Numbered from the stretch's first letter, positions 35,159 to 44,560 are shown. The stretch: DNA of 64,000 nucleotides from Aureimonas sp. SA4125 (GCF_019973775.1 NZ_AP025032.1:4306001-4370000); one strand, 5' to 3'. The notes: generated from the letters alone by a model not told the origin. Translations and numbers: made by a program.

Positions 35159-36781
35159 ATGACGCAGCAGAGCCAATCGCCACTCCTCGTCGTTGAAAAC
35201 CTGTCGGTCGCCCTGCCGCCTGGGATGGACCGTTCGCATGCGGTGAAGGACGTGTCGTTTACGCTCGCGGCGGGCGAGATCCTCTGCATCATAGGAGAAT
35301 CCGGCTCCGGCAAGTCCGTCACCGCCGGCGCCGTGATGGGACTCCTGCCGCAGACGCTCCGGATCGAGGGCGGCCACATCGCTTTGAAAGGCAAGGATCT
35401 CCTGCAGGCATCTCCGGCGGAGCTGCGCTCGCTGCGCGGCCGCATCGTCTCAATCATATTCCAAGACCCCCTGTCGGCGCTGAACCCGCTGATGACTATC
35501 GGCGACCAGATTGCCGAGGCGATGGATTCGCACCCGGCACATGCACCGAGAGACAGAGCGGCTCGGGTCATCGAACTGCTCGGTGAGGTCGGCCTGCCTG
35601 ATCCCGAGGCGATAAAGGACCAGTACCCGTTCCGCCTTTCCGGCGGACAGCGCCAGCGGGTGATGATCGCGATGGCGTTGGCGCTCGATCCCGACATCCT
35701 GATCGCCGACGAGCCTACCACTGCGCTCGACGTTACGACGCAGGCGCAGATCCTCCAGCTCATCGCCTCGATTCAGAGGCGCAAATCGATGGGCGTGATG
35801 TTCATCACCCATGATTTCGGCGTCGTCGCCGATATCGCCGACCGCGTTATCGTCATGGAGAAGGGCGTGATGGTCGAGCAGGGACCGGTGGAAACCGTGC
35901 TGCGCGATCCAGGGCATCCATACACGCAGCGCTTGATCGCGGCGGTGCCGCGAATGAAGACGGCGGACCGTGCGGTGGCTGTGGGAATGCCGACCGTGCT
36001 GGAAATCCGAGACCTCGCCAAGACCTACCGGCTCGGCTCGCTGTTCGGAAAGCCGCGTGAAATCAAGGCGGTGGACGCAGTCTCTTTCAAGGTGCGCAAA
36101 GGCCAGACGGTCGGCATCGTCGGGGAATCGGGCTCCGGCAAGTCAACGCTCGGGCGGCTGGTGATGAAGCTGCTCGACAGCGATGGCGGCGCGATCCTGT
36201 TCGACGGCCGCGACATTGCCGGCCTGTCCGAGGCGAATTTCAGGGCCATGCGGCCCCATATCCAGATGATTTTCCAGGATCCCTTCGCCTCGCTGAACCC
36301 GCGCATGACGGTCGGCCGAATCCTGACGGTCGGCCCGATGGCGCACGGCATCTCCGCCGCCGAAGCCCGGGCCAAGGCCGTCCGGCTGATGGACCTCGTC
36401 GGCCTCGATGCCGGTGCCCTCGACCGCTATCCGCACGAGTTCTCCGGCGGCCAGCGCCAGCGCGTCGGCATCGCCCGGGCGCTGATGTTCGATCCCGTCC
36501 TGCTCGTCGCCGACGAGGCGGTCTCGGCGCTCGACGTCTCGATCCAGGCGCAGATCCTCGACCTCTTGGAGAAGGTGCAGGTCGAGACCGGTGTCGCAAT
36601 GATCTTCATCACCCACGACCTCCGCGTCGCCAGCCGCCTCTGCGACGAGGTCGGCGTGATGCACCGAGGCAAGATGGTCGAGTTCGGTCCACCGTCGCAG
36701 ATCTTCCATGCGCCGCAGCACCCCTACACGCAGCAACTGGTAGCTGCGATCCCTGGGGCCGACTGGGAAAAGGTCGCCTGA
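35159..36781 (+). CDS. Oligopeptide-type ABC transporter, fused OppD-OppF ATPase
   Basis: A 540-residue protein with two complete ABC modules. Module 1: Walker A GESGSGKS at 46-53, signature RLSGGQRQR, Walker B ILIADEPTTALD. Module 2 (from about 275): Walker A GESGSGKST near 322, signature EFSGGQRQR, B-site VLLVADEAVSALD, where the usual P is replaced by A (DEAVSALD), common in this family. Both carry the HPYTQ ending of Opp/Dpp ATPases. ATG 35159 follows CGGAG. It is separated from its permease genes (41343, 42307) by the MarR-SDR-oxidase genes. Confidence 0.9.
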   Translation: MTQQSQSPLLVVENLSVALPPGMDRSHAVKDVSFTLAAGEILCIIGESGSGKSVTAGAVMGLLPQTLRIEGGHIALKGKDLLQASPAELRSLRGRIVSIIFQDPLSALNPLMTIGDQIAEAMDSHPAHAPRDRAARVIELLGEVGLPDPEAIKDQYPFRLSGGQRQRVMIAMALALDPDILIADEPTTALDVTTQAQILQLIASIQRRKSMGVMFITHDFGVVADIADRVIVMEKGVMVEQGPVETVLRDPGHPYTQRLIAAVPRMKTADRAVAVGMPTVLEIRDLAKTYRLGSLFGKPREIKAVDAVSFKVRKGQTVGIVGESGSGKSTLGRLVMKLLDSDGGAILFDGRDIAGLSEANFRAMRPHIQMIFQDPFASLNPRMTVGRILTVGPMAHGISAAEARAKAVRLMDLVGLDAGALDRYPHEFSGGQRQRVGIARALMFDPVLLVADEAVSALDVSIQAQILDLLEKVQVETGVAMIFITHDLRVASRLCDEVGVMHRGKMVEFGPPSQIFHAPQHPYTQQLVAAIPGADWEKVA

Positions 36782-36914
36782 AATGCGCGCCTCTTCGTCC
36801 TCAGGCGTCTGCGCCTTCGATAGTTAATCCTCCAGCACCTTGCCCACTTTGTGCACAGCAATAGCCGACGCCGAAAAATCAGTCACGCGTTGCCAATAAA
36901 TAGTTGTACTTGTC

Positions 36915-36933
36915 GACTATCCGGCGGATAGTC
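36915..36933. promoter_or_regulatory. Perfect palindrome, probable MarR operator
   Basis: GACTATCCG (36915-36923), G, CGGATAGTC (36925-36933): nine-base perfect arms around one centre base, 78 bases upstream of the MarR-type start. Size and perfect dyad symmetry fit a MarR dimer site controlling this operon. Confidence 0.65.
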
Positions 36934-37011
36934 CCGAAATGGATCGCGAACTCATCCCATCAATCCGAGCTGACATCCTTCTTCCCCCTGCTTCGGCACA
37001 GGAGGTGCAGG

Positions 37012-37509
37012 GTGGCTGAGAAAGCGGAGATGGGTGAGGCGCTGCGGGCCGAGAACGTCGATCTCGGCGTGCTCGACTCGACGCTGAGCTTCTTCATTCG
37101 CTCGATCAACGTCGCGGTCACCCGCGACCTCAACGACCGGCTCGGTGGGCTCGACCTCGCCCGCGGCACGGGCAAGATCACCACCTTGCTCTTGGTCGAG
37201 AACCACCCCGGCATCCGCCCCTCGGTGATTGCCGACGTGATCTTCAAGGATCGCTCCGCCATGGGCCGCATTCTCGAGGACATGACCGAGGCCGGCCTGA
37301 TCCGGCGCGAGGTCGCCGAGAGTGATCAGCGTGCCCAGGCGTTGTTCCTGACCGACAAGGGTGCCGAGCTTGCGATCACGGTGCGCGACATCGTCCGGCA
37401 GTCGCGCGCGTTCTTTGCCGGGGTCGACGACGCAGACTACGCCGAGGTGCTGCGGCTTCTGCGCAAGATCTATTGGCGCGTCGTCGCCAGCAAGGGAATT
37501 GCCGCATGA
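37012..37509 (+). CDS. MarR-family transcriptional regulator
   Basis: A 165-residue winged-helix regulator: NHPGIRPSVIADVIFKDRSA as the DNA-binding helices, then GLIRREVAESDQRAQALFLT, the basic wing typical of MarR. GTG 37012 is chosen because AGGAGG (37000-37005) lies six bases before it; the frame opened at 36904 would read through the palindrome. It overlaps the SDR gene by four bases, so it is part of the operon it probably controls. Confidence 0.87.
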   Translation: MAEKAEMGEALRAENVDLGVLDSTLSFFIRSINVAVTRDLNDRLGGLDLARGTGKITTLLLVENHPGIRPSVIADVIFKDRSAMGRILEDMTEAGLIRREVAESDQRAQALFLTDKGAELAITVRDIVRQSRAFFAGVDDADYAEVLRLLRKIYWRVVASKGIAA

Positions 37510-38201
37510 CCGCCGCCCCCGTCGCTTTGATCTCCGGCGCTTCGCGGGGTATCGGCCTCGCCATCGCGGGCAAGCTGGCCTCGCAGGGTTGGAGCCTTTC
37601 GCTCGGCATGCGCACGCCGTCGATGCCGGGCTTCGCCGATCCGACGCGCACGCAACTGCAGCACTACGACGCGGCCGAGGGTGGCGAGGCGGACTGGGTG
37701 GCGAGTGCCCTCGCCCGCTTCGGACGCATCGACGCCATCGTTGCCAATGCCGGCATCATGATCCCCAAGAGCGTGATCGACGCCGAGGACGAGGACCTCG
37801 ACGCCATGTTTTCGGTCAACGTCAAGGCGCCGCGTCGGTTGGTCAAGGCGGCGTTCGGTCCGCTCGCCGCCACCGGCCGAGGCCGCGTCGTCATCCTCGC
37901 CTCGCTCTCCGGCAAGCGGGTGAAGTCTGCCGACTCCGGCCTTTACGCGATGACCAAGTTTGCCGCCGTCGCGTTGTCCCACGGCATCCGCCAGAGCGGC
38001 TACCACCTTGGCATCCGCGCAACGGCGGTCTGCCCCGGCTTCGTCAGCACCGACATGGCCCGCGCCATCACCGACCGAGCCGAAGAGACGATGACCCGCC
38101 CCGAAGAGCTCGCAGACGTCGTCGCCATGCTGATCGGCCTCTCCAATACCGCGAGCGTCGCGGAATTCGCAGTGAGCTGCGCGCTCGAAGAAAGCTACTG
38201 A
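37506..38201 (+). CDS. SDR-family oxidoreductase
   Basis: A 231-residue short-chain dehydrogenase with SGASRGIGLA (about 10-19), VANAGIM, and the catalytic YAMTKFA. The C-terminus is shorter than in most SDRs and lacks the DGG ending. ATG 37506 overlaps the MarR stop; the FAD oxidoreductase begins one base after its stop. It probably oxidises or reduces an intermediate from the neighbouring amine or amino-acid oxidase. Confidence 0.87.
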   Translation: MTAAPVALISGASRGIGLAIAGKLASQGWSLSLGMRTPSMPGFADPTRTQLQHYDAAEGGEADWVASALARFGRIDAIVANAGIMIPKSVIDAEDEDLDAMFSVNVKAPRRLVKAAFGPLAATGRGRVVILASLSGKRVKSADSGLYAMTKFAAVALSHGIRQSGYHLGIRATAVCPGFVSTDMARAITDRAEETMTRPEELADVVAMLIGLSNTASVAEFAVSCALEESY

Positions 38202-38202
38202 C

Positions 38203-39534
38203 ATGCCGGGACCTTACGTCGACCCCTTCCACGGCGATGTCGACCTGCCGGAAAAGGTGGACGTCGTCGTCATCGGCGGCGGCATCATCGGCACCTCCAC
38301 CGCGCTGGAGCTCGCCGAGCGCGGCGTCTCGGTGGCGCTCTGCGAAAAGGGCGGCATCGGCCACGAGCAGTCGAGCCGCAACTGGGGCTGGGTGCGCATC
38401 TCCCGCCGCGATCCGCGTGAGGTCGCCCTGATGGCCGAGGCGCTGCGCATCTGGTCCGGGCTCGACGAGCGGATCGGCCGACCGACCGGCTATGCCCGCG
38501 CTGGCATCATCTTCACCTGCGCCGACGACAAGTCCTATGACGAGCACGAGCGATGGGGCCAGAACCTCGAGCCCTACCAGATCGAACACCGCATGCTATC
38601 CGGCAAAGAGTTGAACGATCTCCTGCCGGGCTCGCGGATGAAGGTGAAGGGCGCGCTTTACACGCCCACGGACGGCCGTGCCGAACCACAGAAAGCCGCA
38701 CCCGCCATCGCCGAGGCGGCGCGTGACAAAGGTGCACACGTCCTCACCGAATGCGCCGTGCGCGGCATCGAACTTGCGGCCGGCGCCGTCTGCGGCGTCG
38801 TCACCGAGCGTGGCTCTATCGCCTGCTCGCAGGTCGTGCTTGCCGGCGGCGCCTGGTCGAACCTTTTCTCCGGCCGCTTCGGCATCGACCTGCCGCAGCT
38901 CAAGGTGATGAACACCGTGCTGCGCACCAAGCCGCTGGAGGGCGGCCCGGACCAGGCGATCTGGGCCGAAGATTTTGCAATCCGCAAGCGGCGCGACGGC
39001 GGCTATACCGTCGCCTCGGGTCACGAAAACATCGTCGATATCGTGCCGGCCTCGTTCCGCTATGCCAGCGACTTCCTGCCTTCGCTGCGATCCGAATGGC
39101 GATCGCTGTCGTTCCGGCTTGGCGGGCGCTTCCTCGACGAGGCCCGCCTGTCGCGGAACTGGGCAATGGATGAGGCCTCGCCTTTCGAATACAACCGGGT
39201 GCTTGACCCAAAGCCCTCCAGCCGAATTTCTGACAGCGCGTTCAAGGCGTTGCGCAGGAACTTCCCGGCGTTCGAAAGGGCTGAAATCGCCCAGAAATGG
39301 GCCGGTTACATCGACGTGACGCCGGACGCGGTGCCGGTGATTTCGCCTGTCGACGCCGTTCCCGGCTTCCACATCGCCACCGGCTTTTCCGGCCACGGCT
39401 TCGGCATCGGACCGGCCGCCGGCCGGCTTATGGCGGACATCGTAACCGGCCGGCCGCCTTTGGTTGACCCGCACCATTTTCGCTTCTCCCGCTTTTCCGA
39501 TGGATCAAAGATCGAGCTGATCAGCGGTTTCTAG
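38203..39534 (+). CDS. FAD-dependent oxidoreductase (DAO family)
   Basis: A 443-residue flavoenzyme of the glycine/D-amino-acid oxidase family. The FAD-binding GGGIIG lies at 25-30, with EKGGIGHEQSSRNWGWVRIS as the second FAD contact region. The C-terminal FSGHGFGIGPAAGRL motif is typical. It oxidises an amine or amino acid, passing electrons to oxygen or the respiratory chain. It stands inside an oligopeptide-type transporter operon, so a small peptide, opine or N-methyl compound is a plausible substrate. Confidence 0.88.
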   Translation: MPGPYVDPFHGDVDLPEKVDVVVIGGGIIGTSTALELAERGVSVALCEKGGIGHEQSSRNWGWVRISRRDPREVALMAEALRIWSGLDERIGRPTGYARAGIIFTCADDKSYDEHERWGQNLEPYQIEHRMLSGKELNDLLPGSRMKVKGALYTPTDGRAEPQKAAPAIAEAARDKGAHVLTECAVRGIELAAGAVCGVVTERGSIACSQVVLAGGAWSNLFSGRFGIDLPQLKVMNTVLRTKPLEGGPDQAIWAEDFAIRKRRDGGYTVASGHENIVDIVPASFRYASDFLPSLRSEWRSLSFRLGGRFLDEARLSRNWAMDEASPFEYNRVLDPKPSSRISDSAFKALRRNFPAFERAEIAQKWAGYIDVTPDAVPVISPVDAVPGFHIATGFSGHGFGIGPAAGRLMADIVTGRPPLVDPHHFRFSRFSDGSKIELISGF

Positions 39535-39597
39535 CCAGCCGCCGGTCGGCGGAGGGTTCCACGCATGGCGTTCAACCCGTTCTCAAAGAGGTGAGGC

Positions 39598-41259
39598 ATG
39601 AGCAGCGAACCGACATTTTTCCGCCCCAACCGGCGACAGACCCTGACCATGCTGGGGCTGGGCGCCGCAGGCCTCACCGCACCTGGGCTGCTGCGTCTGG
39701 GCGAGGCCCATGCCGCCGGCACGACGCCGCCCAAAGGCCAGGTGGTGATCGGCTTCTCGCAGGAGCCGACGGTGTTCAACCCCCATCTTCTGCACATCGA
39801 GGTCGACGAGGGCGTGCATTTCGCCATCTTCGACCCGCTGTTCGGCGTCGATCCGGACGGGAAGTTCTACCCCGGCCTCGCCGCCGAGGTGCCGACGGTC
39901 GAGAACGGCGGCATTTCCGCCGACGGCCTGCAGTGGAAGGTCAAGCTGCGCGAGGGCGTCACCTGGCACGACGGCAAGCCGTTCACCGCCGAGGACGTGA
40001 AGTTCACCATCGAACTTCTTGTCGATCCCGACTTCCGCTCCTGGCGCCGAGGCGGCCACGAGCTCGTACGGGATCTCACCGTCGTCTCGCCGACCGAGAT
40101 CACCTGGCGGATGGACAAGCCCTATGCGCCCTACCCGTCCATACTCGCATCGACTTTCATCGTGCCCAAGCACGGGTTCGATGGCGTCGCGGACAAGAAC
40201 ACCGCGCCGTTCAACAACGCGCCGATCGGCACCGGCCCGTTCAAATGGGTCGAGCGCGTCGCGGGCGATCATATCGAGCTCGCCGCCAACACCGCCTATT
40301 TCGGCGACGGCCCCTATCTCGAGCGCTTCATCTTCAAGTACATTCCAGACCTCAACGTGCTCTACACCCAGTTCAAGTCCGGCGACATCGACGTCGTCGG
40401 CCTGCAGTGGATCACCCCGGACCACTACGAGGAGGCCAAGGGCCTCGCCGACAAGGAGATCATGCTCCTGCCGCGCGGTACGGTCGAGTCGGTCACCTTC
40501 AATATGGAAAAGCCGCAGTTCAAGGACCTCGCCGTCCGGCAGGCGCTCTACCACGCGCTCGACAAGCAGGCGATCATCGACGCGCTCTACTACGGCCTTC
40601 CGAAGCCGACCGAGAGCTACGTGCCGCAGCAGTCCTTCTACTTCAACCCCGACCTGCCGAAGCACGAGTTCAGCCTCGACAAAGCCAGAGAACTGCTCGA
40701 CGGGGCCGGCTGGGTACCGGGCGATGACGGCATTCGCGCCAAGGATGGCGTGCGCCTGTCCTTCTCGAATTCTACCACGGCCGGCAACCATCTGCGCGAA
40801 CAGGTGCAGCAGTTCATGCAGCAGTCCTTCGGTGAGATCGGCGTCGAGATGACGATTTCCAATCTGCCGCCGGCGGTGATGTGGGGCGAGTACTGGATGA
40901 TGTCGCAGTTCGACTCGGTGGTGGTCGGGCTCGACTTTCTCACCGGCCCGGATCCGGACACCTCCGACTACTTCATGTCGACGTCGATCAACGCCAAGGG
41001 CGGCGCCGGCCAGAACAACTGGCAATATGTCAGCCCCGAAGTGGATGCGCTGTTGGCGGCCGGCGGCAAGGCCTTCGTGCCGGAAGAGCGCAAGGCCGCC
41101 TACCTCAAGCAGCAGGAAATGATCCGTCACGACCTGCCCTTCCTGCCGATGTATCAGTACGTCTCGGTGGGCGGCTTCAAGAAGGGCGTCGAGCAGTACC
41201 TGCCGAACGTCAACGTGCGCATCGACACATGGAACGTCGCCGCCTGGCGCTGGGTCTGA
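39598..41259 (+). CDS. Oligopeptide-type ABC transporter substrate-binding protein
   Basis: A 553-residue SBP_bac_5 (OppA/DppA-like) protein. The N-terminus FRPNRRQTLTMLGLGAAG has a twin-arginine motif and a hydrophobic stretch ending near EAHA, so Tat export is likely. Mature features: VIGFSQEPTVFNPHLL, WHDGKPFTAEDVKFTIEL and IGTGPFKWVE, all diagnostic of the family. Large pocket, binds peptides, opines or other bulky solutes. Followed by a hairpin, then two permeases. Confidence 0.92.
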   Translation: MSSEPTFFRPNRRQTLTMLGLGAAGLTAPGLLRLGEAHAAGTTPPKGQVVIGFSQEPTVFNPHLLHIEVDEGVHFAIFDPLFGVDPDGKFYPGLAAEVPTVENGGISADGLQWKVKLREGVTWHDGKPFTAEDVKFTIELLVDPDFRSWRRGGHELVRDLTVVSPTEITWRMDKPYAPYPSILASTFIVPKHGFDGVADKNTAPFNNAPIGTGPFKWVERVAGDHIELAANTAYFGDGPYLERFIFKYIPDLNVLYTQFKSGDIDVVGLQWITPDHYEEAKGLADKEIMLLPRGTVESVTFNMEKPQFKDLAVRQALYHALDKQAIIDALYYGLPKPTESYVPQQSFYFNPDLPKHEFSLDKARELLDGAGWVPGDDGIRAKDGVRLSFSNSTTAGNHLREQVQQFMQQSFGEIGVEMTISNLPPAVMWGEYWMMSQFDSVVVGLDFLTGPDPDTSDYFMSTSINAKGGAGQNNWQYVSPEVDALLAAGGKAFVPEERKAAYLKQQEMIRHDLPFLPMYQYVSVGGFKKGVEQYLPNVNVRIDTWNVAAWRWV

Positions 41260-41264
41260 TTCCC

Positions 41265-41286
41265 TGGGGCGGCTCCGGCCGCCCCA
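41265..41286 (+). terminator. Hairpin after peptide-binding-protein gene
   Basis: TGGGGCGGC (41265-41273), loop TCCG, GCCGCCCCA (41278-41286): nine perfect pairs directly after the stop, without a T-run. It lies between the binding-protein and permease genes. Confidence 0.6.
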
Positions 41287-41342
41287 TCCCTTCCGCGATG
41301 CCGTTGGGCTTGACCCGGCAATCCGATACGGAGGCGACCGCC

Positions 41343-42293
41343 ATGGGCCGATATCTCGCTGGTAGGCTCGGCCAGAGCCTGATCCTTCTGCTGCTGGTTT
41401 CGATGATCGGCTACTGCGTGTTGCTGCTAGCGCCCGGGGGGCCGATGTCGCAGTTCGCGCTGACGCCCGGCATCTCCAAGGCCGAGCTCGACAAGATCGC
41501 CGCCCAGATGGGCCTCGACCGCCCCGTCCTCGTCCAATACGGCGACTGGCTCTGGCGCCTTCTTCACGGCGACTGGGGACGCTCCTTTCGCGACGGTCAA
41601 CCGGTCCTGCACATCATCTTCAGCCATCTGCCGGCGACACTGCTGCTGATGGGCACCTCGACTGTCATCGCGATCTGCCTCGGAACCTTTATCGGCATAC
41701 GCGGAGCGGTGAGGCGCTATTCGGCCTTCGATTATGCCGCGACGGTCGGTGCCATGGTGGCGCTGTCGATCCCGACGTTCTGGTTCGGCCTGATCGCCAT
41801 CTACGTCTTCACCCTGCAACTGAAATGGTTTCCCGCCGGCAACATGTACACGATCGGCGACGGCTCGTTCCTCGACGTCGCCTGGCATCTTGTGATGCCC
41901 GCCCTGGTGCTGGCGCTCGTCGACGTCGCGATCTGGAGCCGCTACATGCGCACGGCGACGCTCGACGTGATCAACCAGGATTTCGTCCGCACCGCCCGCG
42001 CCAAGGGGGTCAGCCCGCGACGGGTCCTGATGAAGCACGTCGTCGGCAACGCGCTGCTGCCGATGATCACGCTTGCTGGGTTGCAGGTGCCGGCGATCCT
42101 CGGCGGCGCACTCGTCACCGAGACGGTGTTCACCTGGCCCGGCATGGGCCGGCTGTTCCTCGATAGCCTCGGCTACAACGATTATCCCGTGGTGATGGGC
42201 CTCCTCATCTTCTCGGCGATCCTGGTGCTGATCGGCAGCCTGCTCGCCGACATCATCACCGCCGTGGTCGATCCGCGCATCCGTCTCGCCTGA
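41343..42293 (+). CDS. Oligopeptide-type ABC transporter permease (OppB/DppB-like)
   Basis: A 316-residue inner-membrane permease. Family marks: an N-terminal hydrophobic segment, a periplasmic loop with MGLDRPVLVQYGDWLWRLL (LDxPlxxQY), GDWGRSF, and the coupling region INQDFVRTARAKGVSPRRVL with the EAA-type glycine. ATG 41343 gives the normal length. Co-transcribed with the DppC-like gene 13 bases downstream. Confidence 0.92.
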   Translation: MGRYLAGRLGQSLILLLLVSMIGYCVLLLAPGGPMSQFALTPGISKAELDKIAAQMGLDRPVLVQYGDWLWRLLHGDWGRSFRDGQPVLHIIFSHLPATLLLMGTSTVIAICLGTFIGIRGAVRRYSAFDYAATVGAMVALSIPTFWFGLIAIYVFTLQLKWFPAGNMYTIGDGSFLDVAWHLVMPALVLALVDVAIWSRYMRTATLDVINQDFVRTARAKGVSPRRVLMKHVVGNALLPMITLAGLQVPAILGGALVTETVFTWPGMGRLFLDSLGYNDYPVVMGLLIFSAILVLIGSLLADIITAVVDPRIRLA

Positions 42294-42306
42294 ACTGGAG
42301 CTGCCG

Positions 42307-43194
42307 ATGTCCGCCGCCATCCCGACGCTCCCCGACAAGGCTGGCCGCGGCCTGTGGCAGAACCGCACGCTGCGTCGCTTCCTCCGCCATCGGCTGGCCG
42401 TGGTGGGGCTTGGCATCGTCCTTCTGCTGACGCTCGCCTGCCTTATCGGCCCCTATGTACTCCCCTACGATCAGTTGCACATCGACCTCGCCCGCCGGTT
42501 CGCTCCCCCATTCAGCGGCGCCCACATCTTCGGGACCGACCCGCTCGGCCGCGACATCGCCGCGCGGCTGTTCATGGCGGGACGTATCTCGCTGCTGGTC
42601 GGTGTCTGTGCGATGTTGGTCTCGATCGCCATCGGCGCGACGATCGGCATCGTAGCCGGCTATCGCCGGGGCCTTGTCGGAACAGTGCTCATGCGCGTCG
42701 TCGACGCCTTCCTCGCCTTCCCCTCTATCTTCCTTCTTCTGGCACTCGCCTCCTTCATCAAGCCCAGCCCGATCATGATCACGCTGATCATTGCGGTGAC
42801 GAGCTGGATGGAGATCGCCCGCATCGTCGAAGCCGAGGTACGCTCCCTGCGGGAACGCGACTTCGTGCTTGCGGCACGCATGCTCGGCCTGTCGAATTCC
42901 TGGATCATGTTCCGTGAGATCCTGCCCAACGTCGCCGGCCCGATCATCGTCGCGGCGACGCTGACGATCGCCCGCGCCATCCTTCTCGAAGCCTATGTCA
43001 GCTTCCTCGGCTACGGCATCCAACCGCCGCTGCCGAGTTGGGGCAACATGCTGAACGGCGCCCAGCAGTATCTTGCCAACGCGCCCTGGCTGGCGATCAT
43101 GCCGGGCCTTGCCATCACGCTCGCCGTCACCGGCTTCAACTTCGTCGGTGACGGACTGCGTGATGCGCTCGACGCCCGCAGCGACCACAGCTGA
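42307..43194 (+). CDS. Oligopeptide-type ABC transporter permease (OppC/DppC-like)
   Basis: A 295-residue partner permease: N-terminal RRFLRHRLAVVGLGIVLLL, the family motif FGTDPLGRDIAARLFMAGRI, and the coupling region LRERDFVLAARMLGLSN. ATG 42307 follows CTGGAG. With the binding protein, OppB-like permease and double ATPase it completes a peptide-type importer. Confidence 0.92.
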   Translation: MSAAIPTLPDKAGRGLWQNRTLRRFLRHRLAVVGLGIVLLLTLACLIGPYVLPYDQLHIDLARRFAPPFSGAHIFGTDPLGRDIAARLFMAGRISLLVGVCAMLVSIAIGATIGIVAGYRRGLVGTVLMRVVDAFLAFPSIFLLLALASFIKPSPIMITLIIAVTSWMEIARIVEAEVRSLRERDFVLAARMLGLSNSWIMFREILPNVAGPIIVAATLTIARAILLEAYVSFLGYGIQPPLPSWGNMLNGAQQYLANAPWLAIMPGLAITLAVTGFNFVGDGLRDALDARSDHS

Positions 43195-43202
43195 GGCAAG
43201 GC

Positions 43203-43490
43203 ATGGCCCGCTTCTCGTCCTTAAACCCCTCGCTCCGATACTCGACGGCCGCGCCCGCGCCGCAGACCGAACAGCCCGATGGCCACATGCGCGCCATCGT
43301 TTGTATCGTCGGCGCCGGGTACGTCGGCCTCGCCACCGCTCTGGAGCCCGCCGAAGCCAGCGTCGAGGTGGATGTGCCTGAGGCGCAGGAAGCCGGTTTC
43401 GGCAGCTTAAGCCGCAATGCCTGCCATTGCACCTTCGCGGCGGAGCGTCTCCCTGGCGAGCTCGTGGACACCGTCAGGCGAGCAGTCTAG
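43203..43490 (+). pseudogene. Truncated FAD-dependent oxidoreductase, N-terminal FAD-binding piece only
   Basis: A 95-residue open frame whose centre reads VCIVGAGYVGLATALEPAEA and then QEAGFGSLSRNACHC. This is the dinucleotide-binding start of a DAO-type oxidoreductase (GxGxxG, acidic residue, GFGxSGRN). The frame stops just after, leaving about a fifth of a normal enzyme, with no continuing homology downstream. It sits where a second oxidase of the peptide operon might have been. Confidence 0.6.
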
Positions 43491-43572
43491 CCCAATCGCA
43501 TGCGAACACCTCCGCGGCACGCATCTATGGGATGCTGGAAATCGCCGACGGCGCGCATTGAGAGACGAGACG

Positions 43573-44211
43573 ATGAGTTATTCAGACCTGCTTACATTTG
43601 CCTTGGCGACGTTCTTTTTGGTCTCCTCCCCGGGTCCGAACGGCGCGCTAATTGCCAAAACCGTTCCGACGTCTGGCATGGCCGCAGCATTTGCAAACGT
43701 CGCCGGCTTCTTCACAGCGTTCTGGATCCACGGAACGCTCTCGGTCCTCGGGCTTTCGGTCATCATCATGCAGTCGGCGACGGCATTTTCAGTCATCAAG
43801 TACATTGGCGCGGCATACCTGTGTTGGGTCGGCCTGAAATCCCTGTTTGAAGCTATCGTTCAGAAGAAGACGATACCCCATGCTGCAAGCGGGCATCGGC
43901 CGAGTTCGCTTGGCCGAGCCTATCTGGAAGGGGTTTTGACGAACGGACTGAACCCCAAAGTCTCCATGTTCTACCTGGCCGTCTTCCCGCAGTTCATTCC
44001 GGCCGACGGTCACCCTGTTGCCTCGGCCTACACGCTGGTGGCGATCCACTCGTCGATCAACATCGTCTGGTTCAGTCTCGTGATCTTGTTGTTTGCCCGC
44101 CTCGCATCCTTCACCCGCGTTGGAGGGTTTCAGCGATGCCTTAAGGGAGCGACAGGCGCAGTTTTTCTCGCCTTCGGCATTAATCTGGCTAACTACAGAC
44201 CGATCGGTTGA
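43573..44211 (+). CDS. LysE/RhtB-family amino-acid exporter
   Basis: A 212-residue inner-membrane protein with about six hydrophobic segments and the family N-terminus FFLVSSPGPNGALIAKTVPTSG; the GLNPKVSMFYLAVFPQF motif is in the middle. Exports amino acids or related compounds. ATG 43573 gives the standard start. The last residues end against an IS5-family remnant, so a slight C-terminal alteration is possible. Confidence 0.88.
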   Translation: MSYSDLLTFALATFFLVSSPGPNGALIAKTVPTSGMAAAFANVAGFFTAFWIHGTLSVLGLSVIIMQSATAFSVIKYIGAAYLCWVGLKSLFEAIVQKKTIPHAASGHRPSSLGRAYLEGVLTNGLNPKVSMFYLAVFPQFIPADGHPVASAYTLVAIHSSINIVWFSLVILLFARLASFTRVGGFQRCLKGATGAVFLAFGINLANYRPIG

Positions 44212-44560
44212 ATCTCGGCTTCCTGCGTCGCAGATGCCGAAAGCGGACCGGCAGGAATTCACCCAGCTCGACCTTGATTCAGCCCGGCAAACGCGCTCCG
44301 TCATGAGCTGTCGCGTCGGTGACGTCAGACTTGCGAATGACGTCGTGCCGCGGTCGACAGAGATGTGGTTCTTGTAGCCGAAAGTCGGGATCGCAATGTC
44401 GATCTGCTGCTTCCGACCATCCTCTGCCGGCCTGGCCAGGGAAACTTCACCGTCCAACGGTCATCGGTATCCTTCTGCCGCGCTTTGAACGGCTGGTCCT
44501 TCCATATCTGCCTGGCCGTCTCGCCGGCCTTTATTCTGGCCTCCTCGTCCTAGGTGTTGC
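44205..44560 (-). pseudogene. IS5-family transposase remnant, frameshifted
   Basis: Read on the minus strand one frame gives IWKDQPFKARQKDTDDRWTV. A second gives PAEDGRKQQIDIAIPTFGYK followed by NHISVDR, and a third gives VTDATAHDGARLPG and FRHLRRRKPRFNR. Together these are consecutive pieces of an IS5-family transposase (the IDIAIPTFGYK(S/N)HIS-D region holds the first catalytic aspartate area). Two or more frameshifts and missing ends make it a relic. Confidence 0.65.
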
